The notes under the pieces are model-generated. The model did no database searches, was not told the DNA's origin, and saw nothing but the letters and a program-made list of their open reading frames with translations. Positions 1-11,600 of a DNA stretch of 64,000 bases are shown piece by piece (position 1 is the first letter of the stretch; each line of letters starts with the position of its first letter). A program made the translations under genes and the position numbers. The DNA lies in NCBI RefSeq assembly GCF_050908995.1, contig NC_135119.1:372001-436000 (forward strand). The letters run 5' to 3'. Origin of the DNA: Andrena cerasifolii (taxonomy: Eukaryota; Arthropoda; Insecta; Hymenoptera; Andrenidae).

Positions 1-686
1 TCATTCTTGAGGTCCCCAGAAGCCCGAGCCGAGCGACATTGCTCACCCGTCTAATCTGCCGCTTGGAGTTGCTCGGCTATGTATCATCAATTATGCAGAA
101 ACTGAATTTCTTTATTTTTCATCGTATCAATATGAAAGTGATAACTAATTTAAATCGGACTACTTTGAGCGAAACCGGTTTTCAATTCTGCAAACAAATT
201 TTATGTGTAACATCGTTAATAATGATAGTTCAAATTGTATCAGGTTTGGTATCTTTCCATCTTTCCTTCTTACACTCCCGGCCCTCTCTATCTTTCATTA
301 TTGCTATGTTCAGCGAGGCTCTGACGCTAGACGCAGTTCTCGTGCCGTATTCCTTCAAGGCTTCTCGATAAAAAGAGAGAACTCTGTGGCAACAGCGCGG
401 CAGAGACAGAGAGCACAGCAGATGTGGCCACTATGTGCCAAAAACTCGTCTACAATAGGGTCTGTTTGTTTACTGGGGACGCTTCGATGGATTCGGACCA
501 TAACAAAAATGAGGCGGCTGCCTTAAGCAGGTGACAAGTATAAAACACGCGTCAATTTCTGATAGAGTATCAGAATGCAATTCCAAAAGAATACGGTTCG
601 TACCTACACCCCCAAGGCTCAAACAATATTAACCATGACGATAAAGTTGATTACCTTATTTAGTTGTGTATTACAAACAAATTATT
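1..686. other. No gene recognised
   Basis: Two overlapping open frames (about 110 codons each) have no recognisable motifs, splice partners or codon pattern. I see nothing else here. Confidence 0.5.
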
Positions 687-1438
687 GGTAAATGTTTACT
701 TTAGGGGAGGATTTTCCGATTTCAATGACCTTGACATATGTTGTTAAGGTCATCATTCTGAACAACATTTCCCTCTAAACTTTTTGGCGCTCGGTTTTGG
801 TTTACGAGATGTTCGCCAAAAATTTCACTTATCATTAGAACTACCGACGGTTTTACAGCTGACGGGATTAGTATTGGTTTGGGGCTAGGTTAGAGCGGGA
901 GGCGCGCGTCCGCTTGCGGGCGCGTAAAGCATGGTAGCGAACCGATGTGAGTTTAGGGATGTTCAAAATGAGACTGCGGTTATAAGCATCGCTCGATGAG
1001 GTCAATATCGCTATTGTTGTCAAGGTCATCATTCGGAACATTTCCGTTTAAACTTTTTGGCGGTAGGCTTTAGTTTACAAGATATTTGCGAAAAACTTTA
1101 GTTAACACTAGAACTACCGAATTTAACACATACTCAAATCGGTTCGCTACCGCGCTTTACACGCTCCTCACCCCCACCCCGCCCTAATCTAGCCCCAACC
1201 AATAATAATAGCATCGGCTGTGAAACAGTCGACGGCGAGGAGGAGACTGGTTGTGTTAGTAACGTCTGTATAGGTAGATTTCAATGTACAATTATGCCAA
1301 GTTTTTTTGCGAATATCTCGTAAACCAAAACCGAGCGCCACAAAGTTTAGAGGGAAATGTTGTTCAGTATGATGACACTGACAACATATGTCAAGCTCAA
1401 AGTCATCGGAGAATCCTCACTTAAAGTAAACATTTACC
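687..1438. mobile_element. Foldback (inverted-repeat) element
   Basis: The ends are inverted: TAAATGTTTACTTTAGGGGA at 689 matches the reverse complement of 1417-1436, with three mismatches. The arms (about 687-960 and 1137-1438) stay alignable over about 270 bp, including the GGTTCGCTACC block. An extra direct copy of part of the left arm lies at about 1008-1118. No coding capacity, so a non-autonomous class II or foldback element. No clear target duplication seen. Confidence 0.75.
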
Positions 1439-1820
1439 GTGAAAAATTTAGTTTTGAAAATATTCATTTCGGGTTTTAATTACAAACTGGCAACATAATT
1501 CTTTTAAACTAATCGTAAGTAGTCCAGAGTATAGATACAATGTGCCCCACAGGCCACAGGTTTCCGTAAAAACTTTGGCAGTGTGTCCTGTGGTTAAACA
1601 TAACATGTTAATATCATATAAACATAGGTCTGTAAATGTTTTATTAAAAACTTATAACAAAAATATAAGAAATATGAAATGTGAAGGTAATGATAACGAT
1701 ATTACTTTTAGTAATAGTGTGACATAAAGTAAAAATAAATAAATTATGTTTATGTTATTTATTGATACAAGTTAGGTTCATTGTTCAGGAACGAATTAAT
1801 ACGACCGCAAATTCCACACT
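1439..1820. other. No gene recognised
   Basis: AT-rich spacer between two elements. One 61-codon frame without motifs. Confidence 0.5.
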
Positions 1821-1828
1821 TTAGTACT

Positions 1829-2565
1829 CAGGGCCGTTCCTGGCGGGGGTGCAGAAGGTGTCCCCGCACTTGAGCGGCCAAACTTAAGGGCGGCCTGAGG
1901 CCGTTTATTATATGTAAAGTTTTGACTAATAATAATAATAATCGAAACTCTTTTGCACGATAACTGTTTAAAATTATGTATATATAGATATAAAAGTAAA
2001 CACTGCATATCAAATTCTTAATTAAAAAATATGGCTGTACTTCCGAATGGCCCCATCCTATTATACAGGATGGATACCTATTACTTTATTGATATGCAAT
2101 ACTCTAGGGGGGTGATTCTACAGGCCAGTTAAGACGAAAATATAGAATACAATTTTTTAATATCGCGCTTCGTTTTCGAGAAAATTGGCTTTGAATTTCA
2201 GCTAAATGTGCATGCCATGTTGGCGCTTGAGGGTCACGCGGAGGTAAGGGGAACGCGTCCAGCTGTCCGTAGAACAAATTCGGGGGAGGGCAGGCTGAAA
2301 CCCCGTTAGGGCTACGTATATACAGTTCAAGAAAATAATTGGTAAAAAAAAATTAACAATAATTTTTTATTAATATTTCGGAAACTAATAAATTACCGAA
2401 GCTGCAATTTTAGATAAGAGTCCACACCCCCTCCCCACCTATCCCCTCAAGCCTTGTGTCGATCGGCCACTGGGGCCATTCGGAAGTATATCCAAAAATA
2501 TTAAGTTAATAAGGGCGGCAATATTGTTTTTGCACCTGGGCGGCTAAAACCCAGGAACGGCCCTG
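1829..2565. mobile_element. hAT-type MITE with perfect 8-bp TSD
   Basis: Termini CAGGGCCGTTCCTGG (1829-1843) and its reverse complement (2551-2565). They are flanked by identical 8-bp direct repeats TTAGTACT at 1821-1828 and 2566-2573. An 8-bp duplication with CAG...CTG ends is the hAT hallmark. The element is 737 bp with no transposase frame, so non-autonomous. Confidence 0.9.
2034..2496. mobile_element. Inverted-repeat element nested inside the hAT MITE
   Basis: TACTTCCGAATGGCCCCA near 2038-2055 recurs as its reverse complement near 2472-2489. This gives a smaller inverted-repeat unit inside the hAT element. It may be a later insertion or internal structure; no TSD could be fixed. Confidence 0.55.
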
Positions 2566-2573
2566 TTAGTACT

Positions 2574-5500
2574 AATGTACATACTTTCAGTTGCGTTCTG
2601 ACTGATCAGGTAACAGTTTGCAATCTGCAGAAGGCCAAACGTATTTTCTAAGGAAAACTATGCAGATATACTTTCTATTCGAACAGAGTGGAATAGAAAT
2701 TGTCAATGAATAATGCGCCACAACCGTAACACAGCAACACATTTCATGACATAATTAAAAGAATTTTTATCCAATCATTCAGATAAGAAATTTAAAGAAC
2801 TTGTGTCTGTGAAATAACACCTTGAACAAGAGGAGCAGCCTCGCCCAATGTTAACAAGCTCAATAACCCTATCAGCGTGAAGCACAACAATAAAGGATCG
2901 ATCGAACGAATCTGAAGTTTCGTTACACGATAAACGAAGATGGTCCTCCTGGATGGTCCAATACGCGGGGATGGTTCGGTTACATCCCTCGCAAATAGGG
3001 CGTAATGCCCAGAGAGAAGAAAGGGGTTTCACCTGGTCGTACGAAAAAAGGAGGAAAGAGAGAACGAAAGGGGAAAGGATACTTAAATCGGCCGATCGAC
3101 GGTTCTACTTAGTTGATTCCCCGGTCGAGAGAAGAAGAAAGAACGCGTAGGAAATGGGGGGGTAAGGTCTTAAGGCTTGTTTTCAGGCCTCCATCCTGAA
3201 TTCGGTTGGGGATGGGGTGGGAGTGAGTTGACGCTGTTGCAGAGGGCTTCGGTAGTCAAGGGATTACAAACCCGCGAGGCCGAAAGTAAAAAGGAAGTTT
3301 TTGTTTGAGAGCCTTTTAATTTTTAAGCCCAGCCAGTCCTGAGACCCGGCCGCCGCGCCGGCTGCGTAATGAATTCCACGACGCCGACGTCCACGTGACG
3401 TCAGGACGTCTCTATCGATCACATCCTCAGACACGCTCCTGGAGGATGCGCTTTGGTATTACCGGAGGATTAAGTGTCCTGCCTTATTCCTCCGTAAATA
3501 AAGAAAAATCACGGCTATGGATCGTCGCCCTTCCACCTGCCACAGCATCCACTCGCTTCTCGGCCGCGTCTTTCGAACCAGACGGCCCGACCCGGCCCCT
3601 TGATCCAGGATTCTCTTGCTTGTCGGAGGCGGTCGGGGGTACTGTGACAATTGACTTCTGCAAACGCCGTTGCACGTGCCTTTAAAAATGATCGGGAAAG
3701 GAAGTGAGGAAAATTTAAAGAGTTCTTTAATTATTGTGAAACATCAAATTGATATTTTAGTATTAGGAAGGAGGGGCGATGGTAGGGTGGTGCAAGATTA
3801 GACGGGTTCCGAACGATAAGAATTTATGGGTAACGATTGAGTTCGGATCGCTACACTTTGAAAATGCAATGTTTGCGAAGGACATGTTTGTTTAATCCAA
3901 AAGTGTGCTAGTTATTTAATAATATATAATAGCCAGTGTAATCATTTATAAAGGTGATGGTAATAGATTCTATTTGAGATTTTATGAGACATCTATTTGA
4001 GTGGGGGGAGCAACCGAACTTGCTTAGTGGACCTTGAACTGGGGGCATTAATTCATTTGAACTTTCGTTGTTGTGCTTGTATCCTTGAATAGTCAAATGT
4101 AATTATTTAAGTCTAAGGTCTATTATGAGTTCCACGTAGGTACTTTGTTTTGGTAAAGTACCTACCTACGCAACATGTACGTAACATCCCATTATGTACT
4201 GTAATCGTAGAACTTACCTATATCTCGCTGCAATTGAAGATGAGGTCAAAACTGACAGTTATTTGGCTTTTTCCAACATGGCTAATTACGTGAAGCTACG
4301 ATAATTCTTATAGCGAACACAAAGGGAGGATACCAGCACGCTGCACCGGGGAGTTTTGTCGTTGTGTGTACACAGTGCATTGTGCATGACCCTGACCCAT
4401 CTTTCATATAGACCTCATCAATGTCTTCTAAGTCGAGGTACAGTCTGATCTAGACTATCCTCGACAATACGCATCGAAAAAGTACGTGATTACTTTTAAC
4501 AAATATTCTTACACTTTACGTTTCACATTTGCTCGAAACATCACTGGTGGTGGTTTAACAATTCGTTTAGAAACAGTTAAAATTACCGGATCAACTTTTA
4601 TATAGGTAGGTACATATGTAGGTGTCTCAGAACGAATTTTCTTAATGTTTTGGGAAGAAAGCGTAAAAATTGTGAAGACAAATGATGTGAGAATTTTGCG
4701 AACCAGAGAAATTTAAGTTTGAATGAAATTGAGGATGTAAAAATTTAGTGAAACTGAGGAATCAATGTACAATGGCGAATAAAGGGTATGCTGAATGAAA
4801 GGCCATTCGCCCTCGAGAAAAACGACGATTAGCGTTAACTGTGAGTAATAATAATGCTTCTAATGCAGCTCGTCCGGCCTTGATTCTTCTATTCTACGAA
4901 TGCTGCGTAATTTAGCGACGCAAGTGGGTTGTAGCGTTCAGCGCGCCTAACGAAATTTGTCAATTCATTAATGCGACTCCCCAAGCTCTTGTCTCTTAAT
5001 TTACCGGAACACTTGCACAATAACAATATTCTTATTCCAACGCAGCGCGAGACGATTAAAGAGCATCGTTCTTGCGAACAGCTCGTTATTTAATTCAAAA
5101 ACGTCGACTATTGTACATACACACACTATGGTTACAATTTACAATATATTGATAACTTTAGTAGAAAGTTACCGCTATACGTTCGGTGATCTATGCTGGA
5201 CTGAAATGTAAATACAGTCTCTATGTGGTATCATTTTATGGGCCATTCTTTTTTACTGTTTCTCTTAACACAGATAACGCACAGACGTCTTAAGGACGTG
5301 TGAAAAGCGTTTTAAAGACGTCTTCATCAGGTTTGGATTTCGTCCAATTGAGAGACGTCATTAACACATTTAGGTATAGGTACTGGAAAAATAAATTGTA
5401 CCTAACCGTGATGGGGGGAATCGATCACAGGCCTCTTCCCTTATGCAACCTCCTCTTATGCTATTCGCAGCTACCCGATACATTTCCTTCTAAACAACTT

Positions 5501-5699
5501 TAACTTTAAGATGTACCTATGTATTGATCTCAAATTACAAAAACTGTTAAAATTACAAAATCTGCGTGGGGATTGGCGCGATATAATTTATAGAATGTCA
5601 TCATTTGACCGCTAGACTCACCCCTTCAAATTTCATAACACGTCTTGAAGATGTAAGTTTTGTACGCCGTTAAGATGATCCGATTCGTACATCTTTAAA
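2574..5699. other. 3.1 kb without a recognised gene
   Basis: Between 2950 and 3690 the sequence is clearly more GC- and CpG-rich than its surroundings and several frames stay open, but none shows a motif or consistent splice structure. A short hairpin (GTAGGTACTTT/AAAGTACCTAC) sits near 4136-4160. The rest is AT-rich spacer. Confidence 0.45.
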
Positions 5700-5841
5700 G
5701 CTGGGATTTCCAATGCGCGGCTCGCCGCGGCGGCCGGCGGCGGTGCCACTAGTGCAAGGGAGAAACAGATGCATACTTCTCCCTTGCACTAGTGGGACCG
5801 CCGCCAGCCGCTGCGGCGAGCCGCGCATTGGAAATCCCAGC
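5700..5841. repeat. Near-perfect 65-bp-arm hairpin
   Basis: Arms 5700-5764 and 5777-5841 are almost exact reverse complements around a 12-nt loop. The outer end is GCTGGGATTTCCAATGCGCG and the inner end is AGTGCAAGGGAGAA. The arms are very GC-rich in AT-rich flanks. Best read as a palindromic mini-element; a structured RNA is possible but not shown. Confidence 0.85.
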
Positions 5842-7256
5842 AAGGGGTCACATGCGTTCTCAACTTTCGAAAAATCGTTTTTTTTCTCACTGAAATGAAA
5901 TGTTTATAGCGTGTAGAATATAGGGCAAAAAGAATAAAAGCGATATCTCAATATTGAATGAAGTTTTGTCATAATGTGAGAACGTCGACAAAATTCGGCC
6001 GCGCCGAACACTAGGAAGTCAGGTGCAGCATTCAGGTAGAAACTAACTTTATTAGTAAACGTCCCTATAGTATACTTATTGGAGCTGCAAATAACGCTGC
6101 GAAAGATATACTGCTCGACAATATTTTTTGCCGAATATATGATTATGTATACATTAATTGAAACATTATAACAATTGGGATGTAAGATTGGCTTCAATTT
6201 GCACAATAATTGTGAAAAAGAGGAGGCACCAACAGATTAAAGCATGCGAGAATCGCAGCAGTGCAAGCTACGAAATGGGCTCATACTGCTCGCAGTTTGA
6301 GCAAAAGTTTAAATGATTCGAAAATTGGGAAATGTGAGGGTCCACAGTATGCTGCAGGAATGGAAGATTAAGTGTAAATTGCATAAAAAAAGATTTCTCA
6401 AGTATTTTTCGTATGTTAACTTTAAACGCGTTTTTCTCGAAATCATATTTTTCAATCTGGTCAGTATGATAATTTCGGTAATTTTCAACATTTTTTCATT
6501 AATTTTGCGCTAATCTACGCAGAATGATATTCTATAAGGGCCATCGGGCCATTTTTTAAATTTTTAATTTTCAATACTAGTTTTATTATTTAAATATCGA
6601 AATTTTAGACGAAACATCGAATCCTTTTTCGTAGTAGCATAATTTTCTTATTTTTCATAAATTCCAAATTTAGTCCCGATGGCCCATTGCTACACGACCA
6701 TTTTACAAGATCGTTGTTGAATTTTTATTATTGTATGTTTTTTCAGGGAAATATCGTGTTGACTAGGAGACCCCCTTTTTCTTGCAGAAGCAGCTGCAGC
6801 CGCAGAAATGGAAGCAGAATATGACAAAAGTGTATAAAATTTTTTTTTTATAATAAAAATTTTTAAAAATGATCTATTATTGGGCGCCGAGAACGTATGT
6901 AACCCCTTAAGGCCTTCAAATTAGGTTGTAACACCTTCGGACTAAAAACAGACGTAAAATGGACGTTTTTAAGACGTCCTCTGCTATCTAGGAAGGAATA
7001 GATCAAACTCATGTGAAATACTAGTGATGGAGATGGATGCTGTGGTTTTTAATAAAAAAGAAGTGCATGTAAATAAATATATGTTCCAATTATTTTTACA
7101 TAAAAACTTGATACAAAGTTGAATATTATATAATAATAACACCGCCGCCGCCACCGCCACCGCCGCCGCCACCGGGTGGTGAAATAGGCGAGGCTCAGCA
7201 TAACTGCTATTAGGCCTGAGCTGAAAGAGAAAATGACTCGTTCTCGAAGTGAAAGA
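5842..7256. other. No gene recognised; small CCG repeat
   Basis: AT-rich. A (CCG/CCA)n run lies at about 7141-7176. Motifs like GACGTCTTAAGGACGT recur near 5287 and 6973 but I could not assign them to an element. Confidence 0.45.
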
Positions 7257-8542
7257 GGGTAAGATCGGTAATATTACACATATAGAGGGTAAGTAAGGGG
7301 GTATTAACACGAATACGGTATTTTATAAATGATTATTTAAATAACATATATTATTACATTTAAGAAAAAGGTATAGTATTATCAAGTACCCGTATGCTAT
7401 TTTATACAACCAAGCAAACGATGCTCTTCTAAATTATTTCGTTACTTGGTTATTAATCAAATTTCCATTTAAATAGAAAAAAATGTTTGGAATCAGAGCA
7501 GTCCTGGGAGCTAACACTGTTCAATTTTAGAAGAAAATTATTATACCACAATTTCGATAAAGTAATTGTTGTTATTTGTTTGGAATACTATACTTTTGTT
7601 TTAGACTAGGGCTGGGACTATTCGAATAATTTAATATTCGAATATTTTATAAGTATTCGAATGCTACGAATAAACTTCGAATATTTGAGTACTCGAATGT
7701 TATTATTCGAAAAGTATGGTGTGAAGTGGGTCAAAATTAACTTATAAGCTTTCACCCTGACAAATGAACCTAAAGAACTTGATTTATAATTCACACCATA
7801 CTATTCGAATACTTAAATATTCGAATAGTATTCGAATACTTAAATATTCGACTAGTATTTGAATACTTGGATATTCGAATTATCTATATTCGCCAAATAA
7901 TTGAGCAACTGAAGGGTAAGATCAGTAATATTACACATATAGAGGGTAAGTAAGGGGGTATTAACACGAATACGATATTTTATAAATGATTATTTAAATA
8001 ACATATATTATTACATTTAAGAAAAAGGTATAGTATTGTCAAGTACCCGTATGCTATTTTATACAACCAAGCAAACGATGCTTCTCTAAATTATTTCGTT
8101 ACTTGGCTATTAATCAATCTTCCATTTAAATAGGAAAATATGTTTGGAATCAGAGCAGTCCTGGGAGCTAACTCTGTTCAATTTTAGAAGAAAATTATTA
8201 TACCACAATTTCGATATAGTAATTGTTGTTATGTGTTCGGAATATTATACTTTTGTTTTAGACTAGGGCTGGGACTATTCGAATAATTTAAATTCGAATA
8301 TTTTATAAGTATACGAATGCTACGAATAAACTTCGAATATTTGAGTATTCGAATGTTATTATTCGAAAAGTATGGTGTGAAGTGGGTCAAAATTAACTTA
8401 TAAGCTCTCGCCCTGACAAATGAACCTAAAGAACTTGATTTATAATTCACACCATACTATTCGAATACTTAAATATTCGAATAGTATTCGAATACTTGGA
8501 TATTCGAATTACCTATATTCGCCAAATAATTGAGTAACTGAA
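7257..8542. repeat. Tandem segmental duplication, unit 657 bp
   Basis: Copy 1 (7257-7913) and copy 2 (7914 to about 8542) start with GGGTAAGATCRGTAATATTA and stay nearly identical throughout. Copy 2 is slightly shorter because of a small deletion in the TTCGAA-rich part. The right breakpoint cuts the MITE described at 8264. Confidence 0.9.
7607..7913. mobile_element. Truncated duplicate of the TTCGAAT hAT MITE
   Basis: Left end and left TSD (TTTTAGAC, 7599-7606) are present but the right terminus is missing, because the tandem-duplication breakpoint falls inside the element. Confidence 0.85.
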
Positions 8543-8592
8543 GTATTCGAATATTCGAATACCGAAAAAATCGGCAAATAGTCCCAGCCCTA
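8264..8592. mobile_element. hAT-type MITE rich in TTCGAAT, 8-bp TSD
   Basis: Termini TAGGGCTGGGACTATTCGA and ...AATAGTCCCAGCCCTA are inverted. Direct repeats TTTTAGAC at 8256-8263 and 8593-8600 are identical, so hAT. The interior is a string of TTCGAATA motifs. Confidence 0.9.
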
Positions 8593-8600
8593 TTTTAGAC

Positions 8601-11600
8601 ACATTTAAAACACAGTTCCTTCAAACACAAAATCATCTGTTCTTTTATTTAAAGCAGTTAACATAAATAAATAATCATTTCGCAATTTATCTCAGCTTGG
8701 CAGAAAATAAGGTTATTTATTTTGTCTATGTTACTTTTAAAATAGAAACGATAATGTAATTTAAATAATTCATTATTTCGAGTATTATTTTTTACTTTGC
8801 AATTAAAATATTTTTTAGTTTTAATTTCCTTTAGTCTTGGCACTCTGTGTGTATGTACGTACTTCAAAAGAATGTACCACTCAGGACTGCTTTTCTTTCA
8901 CAAAAAGCTGCAACTGAACACAAGGGAAGAAATAACGTTAAGATTATAATAATATAATTTTTAATATGGATGGGTCGCACACGGAGTAGACAAATCTTGA
9001 ATGTGAGTTTGCAAAGAACGACGCAAAGAAGATAATATGATGCCTTATACGACTATGTCACTTTTCTGTTAAATAGATTCATATTGCTTTATAATCTGTA
9101 GTTTGGAAATGACTAAAATTCATTTTACATACTCTCGATAGTAGTGCGGATAAAAGTGGTAATTATTTCTTTTAGTATATTTAATCGTTCAGTCGCAGCT
9201 TTGGTTGCTTTCTCAGCCGGATACGAAAACGTAGGTAGTTATGCTTCCAACGGAATTTACACACAAAATGCGTAGGGTATCTGTCAATTAAACGATTTTA
9301 ACTTGTATAGTGGTACTGTTTCATGCGCTTGATTTTAAAATAGTTATGTTCAGTTCCTTATGCATGCGATTTAGTTAAAAGCTGTACAAGTTTTATGTCA
9401 CCATCGTAAACCAACCATACTCAATCTTGATCATAACTATCACTTTGTACTAGTTACCATGTTCTTGTATACTAAACGGTTTCCCCGTTGAAAATAATAA
9501 ATAATAATAATAACAAGATTGAATTCACAAAACTGAGGTAACACGCATTTCCGACTATCTACCTCCAAATATGTGCCTCTTCACAATTTCTACACCTTAC
9601 ATTACTGAAAATATATTACAAACATGACGATAAAAAATATAAACGAATATTCTAATAGAAATGTAATAATAAGCAATCTGAAAGAACGAAAATTTACTTT
9701 GAGATATACTATTACAATCTTGTGTGTATTCTGTGGTAGTTAGAAATATTTTAACCAAGTTTTTAGGATTTCGTAATGGCAAAACCTCCTATTCGTAAAC
9801 ATATGTATTAATAGGAGAAACAATTCAAATCAACGAATTTTAAATCTCGACGTCCAAAACTAAATTTGTCGTAAAAGTTTGTGGAAAAATATTCGTAATG
9901 TTTTATAATCTGTTTACAGGTACTTATCAGCGTCTGTAATTTAAGCTCGGCCCCGTTCAAGAATCGCTCGTCTCGAATCGCGACACCTTTTTTTTGCAAC
10001 AGAAAAAAGAAAAGGATAAACTAGAAGTTTGCTTTACAGATTACTTTTGATCCCCTCTTTCCACATTAAAAAATAACTGTTACTTTCGAAACGTTACTTG
10101 GAATTAAGTTAATCGATTTCTTAGAAAATCTCCTGCGGGTACATAATCTGTGGCATTTTTGCGATCATTTATTTGACGCATATGTATTGCGTTTTTACGA
10201 CGTTTACCTTCTTGTCGTGGGAGGAGGTTAGGCATAATTAAAAATTTCACTTGTGCATCAGTCAATTTATATGTTTGTTGGTTCGATGAAGTAGTGCGGT
10301 AGTTCTCGCCCATCCTGTGGCTCCACCATCGTTTCAGCAAACAAAAATACGGTGAACTGGTTCGTATACGTGTCAAATTGGATTTTATATGCTTTCGGGT
10401 ACTACCGAATACACCTAACGAATCTTCAGACTGGTCAACTTCAAGCTCACTTACAATGTGAAGTTGGCGAATCCGTAGAAGCTTTTTTTCACACATAGGA
10501 GACTAGGGACTGTTCGAATCATTAAAAATTTACATACTTCACGAGTACTCGAACGTTACAAATATTCTTCCACGTATTCGAATACTGTATTCGAACTAGA
10601 TATATATTTCAATACTACATTCTAATTAGGGTTGTATTCGAATACAGCATACGAATTAGGTGAAGTTTATTAGGGATGTATTCGAATATTACATTCAAAC
10701 ATTACATTGGAATTAGAGCTCTATATTTGAATATCTACTGATATTTTTCTGTTCTCATACAATTATACTTTGAAAACTGAATAATTTTCGTAGCCAACAA
10801 TTTTTTATTTGACGAATGGTTTGAGATTAATTAGAGAAAGAAAGGTCATTTCGAACAGTGAACTTCGACGTGGGTTTTCATCCCTTAAATCGTTTATTAA
10901 TCGAAACACAAAAGACACGTTTCTGAAACATTCTAATGCTCCAAAAATTTATGTCGACTTAAAGAATCTCATTCTCATTGTCAGGATGTTCCTTTTTAAG
11001 TATAAAACTATCAGAATGAGGGTAGTAGAAATATTAAATTTGACGATTCAAATTATATTCGATAAATAATTAATTACAGTTCTCAACTATTGATGTGCAG
11101 CTCTAATCTCTAATTCAGACGTACCTGATACTCGAATGGTAGCATGCTACACGAATAGTCGAATGGTCGAATAATGTTGGGAAGTGGATTGGTAGGAAAG
11201 AAAAATCACACGTCTCGTCTATTATCAGTATGTTAATACATACTCGTCGTACATTATCCAGATAGAACGTCTTACAGTTAGTCTAATAACGACTTAACAC
11301 CCCCAGAGATAAAAAAAAAAATAGAAAAAAAAATAAACCTAGCTGTACAGTAAACTTGATGGACAGAGATTACATTGAGTATTTCTGAACAATTCGTTTA
11401 ATTCGTTAAATAACACAGGACTCGTGCTTTTACTTCACGAGCAATTCATTTTTGACAAAACAAATAATTTTATCTTAAAAGCGATTATTTTTATCAAGTT
11501 TTCTGAAGCAGATACATAGGTACATTGAATACAATACAATTGTTACGAAATTCGTATTTGCACGCTTTTAAATAGTCATGTGATTTATGAAGTAATTTTA

